DNA from: Rubrivivax sp.
GTDB lineage: Bacteria > Pseudomonadota > Gammaproteobacteria > Burkholderiales > Burkholderiaceae
DNA length: 8,851 bases
NCBI GenBank assembly: GCA_004211235.1
Contig: SEEY01000122.1
Span: 1 to 8,851, forward strand
Reading direction: 5' to 3'
Shown here: positions 1-6,836 of the stretch, piece after piece
How the letters are laid out: every line of letters begins with the position of its first letter
Numbering within the stretch: the stretch's first letter is position 1
The notes under the pieces: model-generated
Databases searched by the model: none
What the model was told of the DNA's origin: nothing
What the model saw: the letters and a program-made list of their open reading frames with translations, nothing else
Position numbers and translations under genes: made by a program

Positions 1-570
1 ATCACGCCCAGGGGCGGCCAGCGCTTTGGCACGCCCATCGCCTGGAAGATCCAGGGCAACAAGCGCGGCGAGGACATCGCCGACCTGGTGCGTGGGCCGA
101 TGAACAACGGCGGCCTGCATGGCGAGCGCATGGGCTGGCACCTGCCCGTCGATCCGGCCAAGCCGGCACCTGGCTGGGAGGCGACGACCATCGGCGCCGC
201 CCCGCCAGCGCCCGGCACCTACTGGCTGCGCACGAGCTTCAAGCTCGACCTGCCGCCAGGCCATGATGTGCAGCTCGGCCTGGCTTTCGGCGACACGAGC
301 AAGCCACGCTCCGAGGTGGAGAACCGCGCGCTGATCTTCGTCAACGGCTGGAACATGGGCCAGTTCATCGCCCACATCGGACCGCAGCGCGTCTTCGTGC
401 TGCCGCCCGGCATCCTCAACCCGAACGGCGAGAACACGCTGACACTGGCCGTCACGACCGATGGCCAGTCCGCCAACGCGCTGGAGGCCGTTCGCCTCGT
501 GCCGCTGGCCGTGGCGCGCGGCGGCGTGCCGCTGGAAGCCGTGCCGCAACCGCGCAACCTGCAGCGTTGA
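1..570 (+). CDS. GH35-type beta-galactosidase, C-terminal part (5' truncated by window edge)
   Basis: The frame is open from base 1 and ends at TGA 568-570, giving the last 189 residues of a larger enzyme. The visible part is the C-terminal jelly-roll region typical of fungal-like, large (about 1000-residue) GH35 beta-galactosidases: a GPMNNGGLHGERMGWHLP stretch, then a sheet-rich domain with VNGWNMG (residues about 114-120) followed by HIGPQ and a PPGILNPNGENTL turn. In this family these accessory domains pack around a TIM barrel that releases terminal beta-galactose; the barrel and its two catalytic glutamates lie outside the window, so activity cannot be judged. A GTG at 88 would give a shorter frame but cuts through family-conserved sequence, so it is not the start. 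Only 20 bp separate it from the GH105 gene, so the two are probably cotranscribed. In an RG-I locus its likely job is trimming galactose or galactan side chains. Family call firm, substrate inferred. Confidence 0.85.
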   Translation: MTPRGGQRFGTPIAWKIQGNKRGEDIADLVRGPMNNGGLHGERMGWHLPVDPAKPAPGWEATTIGAAPPAPGTYWLRTSFKLDLPPGHDVQLGLAFGDTSKPRSEVENRALIFVNGWNMGQFIAHIGPQRVFVLPPGILNPNGENTLTLAVTTDGQSANALEAVRLVPLAVARGGVPLEAVPQPRNLQR

Positions 571-575
571 ATTCC

Positions 576-584
576 AAAGAGAGA
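576..584 (+). promoter_or_regulatory. Ribosome binding site of the GH105 gene
   Basis: A purine run, AAAGAGAGA, lies 6 nt before ATG 591. It favours ATG 591 over an in-frame TTG at 567, which overlaps the end of the preceding gene and has no comparable upstream site. Confidence 0.5.
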
Positions 585-590
585 CACACC

Positions 591-1754
591 ATGTCCAACC
601 AGATCCTCAAGCCCGTCGATTCGTCCAAGATCCATCCGCTGCTGGCGCATCACACGGCCCACCTCGGCGCGGACCGCGACGACATCCGTGGCGCCATCGA
701 CCGGCTGATACACAACCTGATCAACATCGAAGACAAGGACGGCAAGTTCCTGCTGCGCCTGGACGACGGCCGGGTGCTGGACACCAAGGGCTGGAACGGT
801 TTCGAGTGGACGCACGGCGTGGGCTTGTACGGCGTCTACAAGGTCTGGGAGCTGACCGGCGACCCCAAGGCCTGGGACATCATGACGAGCTGGTTCGAGG
901 CGCGCTTTGCCGAAGGCATGCCGAGCCGCAACATCAACACGGTGGCGCCCTTCCTGACGCTGGCCTACCTGTTCGACCGCACGGGTGACCGCCGCTTCCT
1001 GCCCTACATCGACCGCTGGGCCGAGTGGGTCCACAACGAGCTGCCGCGCACCGAGGAAGGCGGCTTCCAGCACATCGTCTACAACAGCGTGAACCACCAG
1101 CAGCTGTGGGATGACACGCTGATGATGTCGGTGCTGCCGCTCGCCAAGTTCGGTCTGCTGTTGAATCGCCCGCACTACGTCGAGGAGGCCAAGCGCCAGT
1201 TCCTCGTCCACATCAAGTACCTGGCGGACCGCAAGACGGGGCTGTGGTTCCACGGCTGGACCTTCGAGGGCCGGCACAACTTTGCGAACGCCTTGTGGGC
1301 GCGCGGGAATTCGTGGGTCACGATCGTCATTCCGGAGTTCATCGAGCTGCTGAACCTGCCGGAGGGGGATGCGTTCCGGCAGTTCCTGGTGTCGACGCTG
1401 GAGGCGCAGGTGAAGGCTTTGGCTCAGTTCCAATCGCCGTCGGGGTTGTGGCCGACGTTGCTGGACGACCCGACCTCGTATGACGAGGCGGCGGCTTCGG
1501 CGGGCTTTGCCTACGGCATCCTGAAGGCGGTGCGCAAGGGCTACATCTCGCGCGACTACGAGGCCTTCGGGGTGAAGGCGGCGCTGGCGGTTCGCAGCAA
1601 GATCAACGAAGCGGGGGAGCTGACGCAGGTGAGCTTCGGCACGCCGGTGTTCAACACGCTGCAGGAATACAAGGACATCCCGCTGACGTCGATGCCGTTC
1701 GGGCAGGCGATGGCTTTGCTGGCGATGGGCGAGTTGTTGGTTCGCTTCATCTGA
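591..1754 (+). CDS. GH105 unsaturated rhamnogalacturonyl hydrolase (YteR/RhiN-like)
   Basis: A 387-residue protein of normal length for GH105 (YteR is about 370) without signal peptide or membrane segment, so cytoplasmic. The family removes unsaturated galacturonate from the non-reducing end of lyase products (for YteR, the unsaturated GalA-rhamnose disaccharide) by hydrating the double bond. Visible signatures of the (alpha/alpha)6 barrel are WTHGVGLYG near residue 73, WDDTLMM at 173-179 (one of D174/D175 should match the catalytic Asp143 of YteR), LWFHGW ending at W223, WARGNSW at 236-242, and a C-terminal SPSGLWPTLLDDP followed by SAGFAYGILKAVRKGYI. The start at ATG 591 is chosen because of the purine-rich site before it. 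It follows the beta-galactosidase gene by 20 bp, and its stop is followed by the 656-bp repeat island before the transporter. Synonymous codon choice drifts in the last third (more GCG/GCT, less GCC). Substrate specificity within GH105/GH88 is inferred from the neighbours. Confidence 0.93.
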   Translation: MSNQILKPVDSSKIHPLLAHHTAHLGADRDDIRGAIDRLIHNLINIEDKDGKFLLRLDDGRVLDTKGWNGFEWTHGVGLYGVYKVWELTGDPKAWDIMTSWFEARFAEGMPSRNINTVAPFLTLAYLFDRTGDRRFLPYIDRWAEWVHNELPRTEEGGFQHIVYNSVNHQQLWDDTLMMSVLPLAKFGLLLNRPHYVEEAKRQFLVHIKYLADRKTGLWFHGWTFEGRHNFANALWARGNSWVTIVIPEFIELLNLPEGDAFRQFLVSTLEAQVKALAQFQSPSGLWPTLLDDPTSYDEAAASAGFAYGILKAVRKGYISRDYEAFGVKAALAVRSKINEAGELTQVSFGTPVFNTLQEYKDIPLTSMPFGQAMALLAMGELLVRFI

Positions 1755-1796
1755 CGGATGGGCTGCGCGGTGGTTTCGGTTCTCTGCCTGCTGCCG

Positions 1797-2053
1797 TGCC
1801 GGGAGTTCGCCCCGGCGGGCGACCTACTTTCTTGTGTCGACAAGAAAGTAGGCAAAGAAACGACCCCTGCTCCGTCGCCCCTCCGCTTCGCTGCGGGGTC
1901 CCCTGCGATGCTCGCGCCCCAAGGCTCGCGCGGAACTCGCTTCGCTACGCTGCGCTCAAACAGCCGCGCGAAGTCAGTCAACGAAGCGGGCTTCGCCCGC
2001 GCCTTGGGTCGCTGCGCTTCTCGGCTCCTCCAAAGGGGAGCCCCGGAACAGCC
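1797..2053 (+). repeat. Structured repeat unit, left copy
   Basis: Begins with TGCCGGGAGTTCGCCCC and ends at GAACAGCC (2046-2053). It contains stem A (1823-1835 with 1840-1852, loop GTCG), stem B (CTTCGC 1940-1945 with GCGAAG 1968-1973) and stem C (GCGGG 1986-1990 with CCCGC 1996-2000, loop CTTCG). Each has a counterpart at the same offset in the right copy. Confidence 0.8.
1823..1852. repeat. Perfect 13-bp hairpin (stem A, left)
   Basis: CCTACTTTCTTGT pairs exactly with ACAAGAAAGTAGG across a GTCG loop. It lies 69 bp after the GH105 stop. No T-tract follows on either strand, so it is not a canonical intrinsic terminator, although a stem this strong could still pause or end transcription or protect the 3' end of the GH105 message. 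Confidence 0.8.
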
Positions 2054-2101
2054 AACAGCCCAAAGCCAACAGCCAAGCCCACAAGCCGGCTGGCGCCGGC
2101 T
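2051..2101. repeat. Central spacer with direct repeat and small hairpin
   Basis: The junction between the two repeat units holds GCCAACAGCC twice (2051-2060 and 2065-2074, 14 bp apart) and a short hairpin AGCCGG (2084-2089) with CCGGCT (2096-2101). The flanking GAACAGCC and GGCTGTTC (2046-2053, 2098-2105) are the inner ends of the inverted units. Confidence 0.7.
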
Positions 2102-2355
2102 GTTCATTCACCCCCCTTTTAGCGCCGCCGAGGAGCACAGGGCGTTGAGGCCGCGTGCGCAGCACGCTTCAAGCGCTGACTCCGCACAGCTGTCTGACCG
2201 CAGCGTAGCGGAGGGAGTTCTGTGCGGGGCCTCGACGACCGCGCACCGCAGGGAACCCCGAAGCGCAGCGCAGGGGCGGCGCGGTCAGGGGCGACTTTTT
2301 GCCTTCTTTTTGGTCGCTCAAAAAGAAGGTCGCCCGCCGGGGCGACGTCCCGGCA
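2098..2355 (-). repeat. Structured repeat unit, right copy (reverse orientation)
   Basis: Read on the minus strand it starts TGCCGGGACGTCGCCCC at 2355 and ends GAACAGCC at 2098, collinear with the left copy. Stem A is 2302-2312 with 2319-2329, stem B is 2180-2185 with 2208-2213, and stem C is 2153-2157 with 2163-2167. The stems keep pairing although the bases differ from the left copy, for example CTCCGC/GCGGAG against CTTCGC/GCGAAG. Confidence 0.8.
2302..2329. repeat. Perfect 11-bp hairpin (stem A, right)
   Basis: CCTTCTTTTTG pairs exactly with CAAAAAGAAGG across a 6-nt loop, 81 bp before the transporter start. It is the counterpart of the hairpin at 1823-1852. T-runs fall inside the arms, not after the stem. 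Confidence 0.8.
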
Positions 2356-2410
2356 TGGGCCTCGGCAAGACACCAAAACACACGAGACAAGCGCCCCTGG
2401 CGCAAACAAC

Positions 2411-4075
2411 ATGAACCCGCCTCGCAACCTCCACCCCGCCGCCAAAGAACCCAGCTGGATCAACTACTGGGGCTGGGGCAGCGGCGACATGCTCGGCGCT
2501 GGCGCGCAGGCCGTCATCACCGGCTGGCTGTTCTATTTCTTCACCACCTTCTGCGGCCTCTCCGCCGTTGAAGCGGGGCTGATCCTCGGTCTCCCAAGAC
2601 TGCTCGAAGCCATCACATGCCCGCTGATCGGCTACGTGTCCGACAACCTGCGCCACACCTGGGTCGGCCGCAAGATCGGCCGGCGCAAGGTGTTCCTGCT
2701 GATCACCATTCCACTGCTGCCCAGCTTCGCGCTGATTTTCCGCACCGGCCACACCTTCTGGTACTACCTGTTCGCCTTCATCTTCTTCGAGCTGCTCTAC
2801 ACGATGTTTCTCATCCCCTGGGAAACGCTGGCCGCCGAGATGACCAAGGACTACAAGCGCAAGGCCAAGTTCGCCGGGGCGCGCATGATCGTCGCGCAGA
2901 GTTCGGCGATCCTCGCCTCCTACCTGCCCACCGTGCTGATCAGCCAGTTCGGCGGCAAGGACTCGCCCGACACCTTCTTCTGGATGGCGGCGATCTTTGG
3001 CGGCATCTTCTCGCTGGTCGTCACCATCGTCGTGCTGACCACCTGGGAGCGCCCCTACGGCACGCGTGAGCAGGCCGTCATGTCGCAGACCTATGGCGGC
3101 GTGACGCTCAAGACCGCGCTGGCCCTGCCGGTGAAGATGTTCGGCGACCTGTTCTCGACGCTCAAGATCCGCGCCTTCCGCCAGCACCTGTCCATCTACC
3201 TCGGCGGTTATCTGTCACAGGACATCTTCAACACCGCCTTCCCGATCTTCGTGACGACGGTGCTGATGGGCGCGACGCTCGTCATCTCGCAGCTGATGAC
3301 GGTCATGTACGTGGCCCAGCTGATCTCGGTGATGGTGGCCATCCAGATCGTCATCCGCACCGGCCCCGTGCTGGCTTACCGCCTCGCCATCACGCTGTTC
3401 GGCGCGGCGCTGGCGCTGTATCTCGGCTTCTACCTGGTGCGGCCGGAAGGGTTCGCCGACGGCTTCAAGGCGCTGGGCGCCAACCTGTTCACCGCACTGG
3501 ACCCGTCGCGCGACGGCTTCAGCCCCGGCCTCGTGTTCTGGGTCTTCGCGCCCATCGTGCTGGCCGGCCTCGGCCGCGGCACGCTGAACTTCGTGCCATG
3601 GTCGGTCTACAACTATCTGCCCGACATCGATGAGGCCGTCACCGGCCAACGGCGCGAAGGCATCTTCGCCGGCGTGATGACGCTGGTGCGCAAGGTCGCC
3701 CAGAGCGCCGCCATCATCGCCACCGGCTGGATCATCGACCTGGGCGGCTATATCTCGCCCAAGACGCGACCGGGCGAGGTCATCGTGCAAAGCCCCGAGG
3801 CCATCCAGACCATCACCGCGCTGATGGTCGGCGGGCCGCTGCTGATGATGCTGCTGGGCATGGTGCTGTCCTGGCGCTTCCGCCTGAATGCCAGCACGCA
3901 CGCGGTGCTGGTCAAGGAGGTGGAACGCCTGCGCGACGGCGCGACCGAGGCCGAGACGCCAGAGAGCGGACGCATCGTCGAGGACCTGACCGGCTGGCCC
4001 TATGACCGCCTGTGGGGCCGTGGCAGCGGCCATGCGGCCGACTCCTCGCTGCAGCCACTGCAGGCCCGCCCCTGA
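2411..4075 (+). CDS. MFS sugar transporter, GPH (MelB/UidB-like) family
   Basis: A 554-residue inner-membrane protein with about twelve hydrophobic segments. The family imports glycosides, often with a cation. GPH signatures are the N-terminal WGWGSGDM, the helix-2 stretch RLLEAITCPLIGYVSD followed by a basic loop GRKIGRRKVF, IPWETLAAEM in the fourth/fifth helix region, DEAVTGQRREGIFAGVMTLVRK in the second half, and a tail with LTGWPYDRLWG. Aligned to MelB, R63, E66 and C70 fall on R52, D55 and D59, so the cation-site Asp59 is replaced by Cys. A hydrophilic loop of about 35 residues lies between two late helices, and the tail is longer than in MelB (about 475 residues). ATG 2411 is chosen because upstream in-frame codons run through the repeat island; no clear Shine-Dalgarno site precedes it. 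A 5-bp hairpin (GCGCC/GGCGC, 2391-2403) lies just before the start. The likely cargo, from context, is unsaturated RG-I disaccharide for GH105. Confidence 0.88.
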   Translation: MNPPRNLHPAAKEPSWINYWGWGSGDMLGAGAQAVITGWLFYFFTTFCGLSAVEAGLILGLPRLLEAITCPLIGYVSDNLRHTWVGRKIGRRKVFLLITIPLLPSFALIFRTGHTFWYYLFAFIFFELLYTMFLIPWETLAAEMTKDYKRKAKFAGARMIVAQSSAILASYLPTVLISQFGGKDSPDTFFWMAAIFGGIFSLVVTIVVLTTWERPYGTREQAVMSQTYGGVTLKTALALPVKMFGDLFSTLKIRAFRQHLSIYLGGYLSQDIFNTAFPIFVTTVLMGATLVISQLMTVMYVAQLISVMVAIQIVIRTGPVLAYRLAITLFGAALALYLGFYLVRPEGFADGFKALGANLFTALDPSRDGFSPGLVFWVFAPIVLAGLGRGTLNFVPWSVYNYLPDIDEAVTGQRREGIFAGVMTLVRKVAQSAAIIATGWIIDLGGYISPKTRPGEVIVQSPEAIQTITALMVGGPLLMMLLGMVLSWRFRLNASTHAVLVKEVERLRDGATEAETPESGRIVEDLTGWPYDRLWGRGSGHAADSSLQPLQARP

Positions 4076-4125
4076 GCGAGCGCCGGAACATCGCCCGCAT
4101 CGCAACCAACCTGACGGACTGACCC

Positions 4126-5376
4126 ATGCGCCTTCTTCTGCCCCTGCTGGTGTCCATGCCTCTGTGCCTGAGCGGCTGCGCCTCGCCGCCACCGGCTGCC
4201 AATGCAGTCGCCATCGACCTGACGGCTCAGCCCGAGGCCACCTACAGCCGCGAGCGTGGCCAGGGGTTCGAGCCCGGCGCGCCGCGCAACGCGGCCGGCC
4301 AGCCGAGCTTCTTTACGGTGGATGTGCCGGCCGAAGGCAACTACCGCGTCACCGCCACGCTGGGCGGCCCCGCCGCCAGCGACACGACCATCAAGGTCGA
4401 GCTCCGCCGCCTGATGCTGGACGGCGTCAAGGTGCCAGCAGGCGCCACTGAAACGCGCAGCTTCATCGTCAACGTGCGCACCGCCCGCATCGCCGCGCTG
4501 CCGGGCATCGAAGCGGGCGTCGTCAAGCTCAAGGAGCCGCGCGAAAGCAAGGACGAGATCTGGGCCTGGGACCAACGCCTCACGCTGGAGATCAACGGCT
4601 CGCAGCCGGCGCTGCGCAAGCTGGTCATCGAGCCGGTCAACGTCCCCACCGTCTTCCTGCTCGGTGACTCGACGGTCGCCGACCAGATGCGCGAGCCCTA
4701 CAGCAGCTGGGGCCAGATGTTCACCGCACTCTTCAAGCCGACCGTGGCCGTGGCCAACCATGCGCAGTCGGGCGAGACCTTCCGCGACTCGCTCGCCCGC
4801 CGCCGCATCGACAAGATCCTGTCGCAGCTGCAGCCCGGCGACACGGTGCTGCTGCAGTTCGGCCACAACGACCAGAAGCAGCAGAAGGACGGCAGCGGTA
4901 ACGCCGAAACCTACAAGGCCGAGCTGCGCACGCATGCCGAACGCATCCTGGCGCGCGGTGGCGTGCCGGTCGTGCTGTCGTCGATGGAGCGGCGCAACTT
5001 CGATGAGCAGGGCAGGCTCAAGCCCAGCCTGCTGGAGTACGCCGATGCGGCGCGCGCTGTCGCGAAGGACATGAAGCTGGCCTTCATCGACCTCAACGGC
5101 ATGAGCCAGCAGCTCTACGCGGCCCTCGGTGTGGAGCGTTCCAAGGCGGCCCACCCGATCAACGCGGGCAAGATCGACAACACCCATCACAACAATTACG
5201 GCGCCATGCAGTTGGCGCGTTTGGTGGCGCTGGGCTTGAGGGAAGCCCGCGTGCCGGTGGCCGCGCAGCTGCGCGATGATCTCGGCCCCATCGACCCGGG
5301 CAAGCCGCAGCCGCCGGAGCAGTTCCACGTGGCCGCCAGCCCGGGCTTCACGCAGCAACGACCGCTCGGCGACTGA
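4126..5376 (+). CDS. Rhamnogalacturonan acetylesterase-type SGNH esterase (CE12-like), lipoprotein
   Basis: 416 residues. The N-terminus is a lipoprotein signal with lipobox LSGC (15-18); C18 is followed by Ala, not Asp, so outer-membrane anchoring is expected under the Lol rule. Residues about 30-170 form a beta-rich domain (FFTVDVPAEGNYRVTATLGG region) resembling the jelly-roll domains often placed before CE12 catalytic domains. The SGNH catalytic domain follows: block I FLLGDSTVAD with nucleophile S182, block II Gly at G216 (NHAQSGET), block III GHND at 246-249, and block V with D351 and H354 in KIDNTHHNNYGA. All catalytic positions are present. The family removes acetyl esters from galacturonate in RG-I, opening it to lyases. 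It starts 50 bp after the transporter stop without a strong Shine-Dalgarno site and ends 5 bp before the next gene. The exact ester is inferred from family and neighbours. Confidence 0.88.
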   Translation: MRLLLPLLVSMPLCLSGCASPPPAANAVAIDLTAQPEATYSRERGQGFEPGAPRNAAGQPSFFTVDVPAEGNYRVTATLGGPAASDTTIKVELRRLMLDGVKVPAGATETRSFIVNVRTARIAALPGIEAGVVKLKEPRESKDEIWAWDQRLTLEINGSQPALRKLVIEPVNVPTVFLLGDSTVADQMREPYSSWGQMFTALFKPTVAVANHAQSGETFRDSLARRRIDKILSQLQPGDTVLLQFGHNDQKQQKDGSGNAETYKAELRTHAERILARGGVPVVLSSMERRNFDEQGRLKPSLLEYADAARAVAKDMKLAFIDLNGMSQQLYAALGVERSKAAHPINAGKIDNTHHNNYGAMQLARLVALGLREARVPVAAQLRDDLGPIDPGKPQPPEQFHVAASPGFTQQRPLGD

Positions 5377-5381
5377 ACCCC

Positions 5382-6629
5382 ATGAACAAGACGATCCTTG
5401 CCCTGGCGCTGGCCTGCGCCACGCTCACCCACGCGCCCCTCACCAACGCCGCGCCGCCCAAGGTTGCAGAAGCCGTCAATGCCCAAGGCTTCTCGCCCGA
5501 GCGCCTGAAGCGCCTGGACGCCGCGATCGACGAGCAGATTGCGAAGCAGCAGCTTGCCGGTGGCGTGATGGCCGTGCTGCGTGACGGCAAGCCGGTCGTG
5601 TTCAAGGCCTACGGCCAGCGCGACATCGAGAACGGCAAGGCCATGCGCACGGACACGATCTTCCGCATCGCGTCCATGACGAAGGCGCTGACCACCGTGG
5701 CGGCCATGATCCTCTACGAGGAAGGCCGCTTCCTGCTGAAGGACCCCGTGGCGCGCTACCTGCCGGCCTTCGCCAACCTGCAGGTCGCCACGCCCGGCGG
5801 CGGCACCGAGAAGCCGCGCCGCCCGCTCACCATCCACGACCTGCTGACCCACACCGCCGGCATGAGCTATGGCGGCGGCCCGGCCAAAGCCGCCTACGAC
5901 GCAGCCGGCATGAAGGACTGGTACCTCGTCGGCAACGACGAGACCCTGGCCCAGTGGACCGACCGCTTCGCCGCGCTGCCGCTGCAGAGCCAGCCGGGCG
6001 AGCAGTTCATCTACGGCTACGCGACCGATGTGCTCGGCCGCCTGGTCGAGGTGTTGTCCGGCCAGTCGCTGGATACCTTCATCAAGGCGCGCATCACCGA
6101 CCCGCTGCGCATGGCCGACACCGGCTTCGCCGTGCCGGCCGAGAAGGTCGAGCGGCTGGCGAACGTCTACGGCCTGGAAGGTGGCCAGCTCAAGCTGATG
6201 GAGACCTCGGCCAAGAGCGACTTCGTCAACGGCTCGCACAAGCTGATGTCCGGCGGCGCCGGCATGGTGAGCACCGCAGGCGACTACACGCGCTTCCTGC
6301 AGATGCTGCTGAACAAGGGTGAGCTGGACGGGGTGCGCATCCTCGCGCCGCACACGGTGGCCTTGATGACGGCCGATCATCTCGGCGCCAAGTCGGGCGG
6401 CGACGCCGACGGCTTCGGCCTGGGCTTCTGGGTCAATGTGCGTCGCGGCGGCTTCAAGGAGCTGGGCAGCGAAGGCGCCTTCGGCTGGGGCAGCGCCTAC
6501 TTTCCGCAGTACACGGTGGACCCGAAGGAGCGCCTCGTGATTCTGCTCATGACGCAGTTGCGGCCCGCCGGCAACTCGACGCTGAATCTGCGCGTGCGCA
6601 ATCTCACCTATCAGGCCCTGATCAAGTGA
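5382..6629 (+). CDS. Exported serine hydrolase, class C beta-lactamase / family VIII esterase fold
   Basis: 415 residues with a Sec signal peptide (MNKTILALALA core, likely cleavage near residue 23 after TNA), so periplasmic or secreted. Catalytic signatures of the beta-lactamase-like serine hydrolases are SMTK at 98-101 (nucleophile S98, base K101), Y211 in the motif YGYATDVLG, and a C-terminal FGWGSAYF with W369. The YxxAxDVLG and GWG patterns resemble family VIII carboxylesterases such as EstB of Burkholderia gladioli more than true AmpC enzymes, whose motifs are YxN and KTG. LTIHDLLTHTAGMSYG and FVNGSHKLMSGGAGMVSTAGDY are also typical of the family. The gene starts 5 bp after the acetylesterase stop, so the two are likely translationally linked. 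A role as a second esterase on pectin side groups or released oligosaccharides is suggested by context only; a peptidase or lactamase role cannot be excluded. Confidence 0.87.
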   Translation: MNKTILALALACATLTHAPLTNAAPPKVAEAVNAQGFSPERLKRLDAAIDEQIAKQQLAGGVMAVLRDGKPVVFKAYGQRDIENGKAMRTDTIFRIASMTKALTTVAAMILYEEGRFLLKDPVARYLPAFANLQVATPGGGTEKPRRPLTIHDLLTHTAGMSYGGGPAKAAYDAAGMKDWYLVGNDETLAQWTDRFAALPLQSQPGEQFIYGYATDVLGRLVEVLSGQSLDTFIKARITDPLRMADTGFAVPAEKVERLANVYGLEGGQLKLMETSAKSDFVNGSHKLMSGGAGMVSTAGDYTRFLQMLLNKGELDGVRILAPHTVALMTADHLGAKSGGDADGFGLGFWVNVRRGGFKELGSEGAFGWGSAYFPQYTVDPKERLVILLMTQLRPAGNSTLNLRVRNLTYQALIK

Positions 6630-6786
6630 ACTGAGGCGTTGCCAACCCTCGCGCGATGCCGCATTGGTTATCGCAGACGCAGGGTTAGCGCTGTCTGCGC
6701 GAGGCGTGTCCGACATGCGAGCGGCGCAGCGCAAACGCTCATCTGGTTGAGTGCACGCGGAGGTAGGCGCTGCCTACATTCCGCTC

Positions 6787-6807
6787 CGGTCTGCGGCCTG
6801 CAGACCG
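6787..6807. repeat. 8-bp inverted repeat (possible operator or leader hairpin)
   Basis: CGGTCTGC and GCAGACCG pair perfectly across a 5-nt loop, ending 29 bp before the PL4 start codon. It could be a transcript hairpin or a regulator site; no known operator consensus was recognised. Confidence 0.5.
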
Positions 6808-6826
6808 TGAACAAAGACACAAGACC

Positions 6827-6832
6827 AGGAGA
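6827..6832 (+). promoter_or_regulatory. Ribosome binding site of the PL4 lyase gene
   Basis: AGGAGA sits 4 nt before ATG 6837. This is the strongest Shine-Dalgarno site in the window. It fixes the start and excludes the 66-codon upstream extension of the same frame from 6639. Confidence 0.8.
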
Positions 6833-6836
6833 CTTC

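Larger units (their letters stand above)
1797..2355. repeat. Composite inverted-repeat island between GH105 and transporter genes
   Basis: The gap 1755-2410 contains no convincing gene. Its bulk is two related units in opposite orientation, 1797-2053 and the reverse complement of 2098-2355, nearly equal in length and collinear end to end, with a 44-bp spacer (2054-2097). The outer ends read TGCCGGGA..TCGCCCC then GGCGGGCGACCT in both units, and similarity may extend weakly outward to about 1770 and 2380. Internal identity is patchy but three stem-loops sit at matching offsets in each unit. Sequences of this style are, from memory, common between genes in Burkholderiales genomes and often carry spurious small ORFs; that should be confirmed by a genome-wide search. 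No transposase or coding signal is seen inside. Possible roles are a structured transcript element, a REP/BIME-like repeat or a transcription barrier; none is shown. Confidence 0.85.
6630..6836 (+). promoter_or_regulatory. Hairpin-rich leader before the PL4 lyase gene
   Basis: This 207-bp gap contains no credible gene. It holds nested inverted repeats CCTCGCGC (6647-6654) with GCGCGAGG (6697-6704) and CGCAGAC (6672-6678) with GTCTGCG (6693-6699), then GTAGGC-GCT-GCCTAC at 6763-6777, then CGGTCTGC-GGCCT-GCAGACCG at 6787-6807. The gap is longer than any other between genes here except the repeat island, so a separate promoter for the lyase is plausible, but no convincing -35/-10 pair was found. 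The hairpins lack T-tracts and do not look like intrinsic terminators. Confidence 0.45.

Noticed and set aside
1823..1852. Intrinsic terminator after the GH105 gene
   Set aside because: The hairpin is perfect but no T-tract follows it on either strand; kept as a structured repeat stem only.
2222..2410. 63-residue N-terminal extension of the transporter
   Set aside because: It is translated repeat sequence. GPH transporters begin close to the first membrane helix, consistent with ATG 2411.
1758..2414. Open frames on both strands inside the repeat island (plus 1758-2414 and 1796-2122; minus 1556-2107 and 2119-2463)
   Set aside because: They run through the inverted repeats, have low-complexity Arg/Ala/Pro-rich composition, match no family signature and lack ribosome binding sites.
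5382..6629. True class C beta-lactamase (AmpC) resistance gene
   Set aside because: SxxK is present, but the YxN and KTG motifs of AmpC are replaced by YGY and a GWG-type motif, and the context is pectin degradation.
6747..6780. Sigma-70-like promoter with TTGAGT as -35 and TACATT as -10 before the PL4 gene
   Set aside because: The spacing is 22 bp and both boxes are poor, so it is not supportable.
6639..6836. 66-residue N-terminal extension of the PL4 lyase
   Set aside because: ATG 6837 has a strong AGGAGA site and is followed by a normal signal peptide, which would be buried by the extension.
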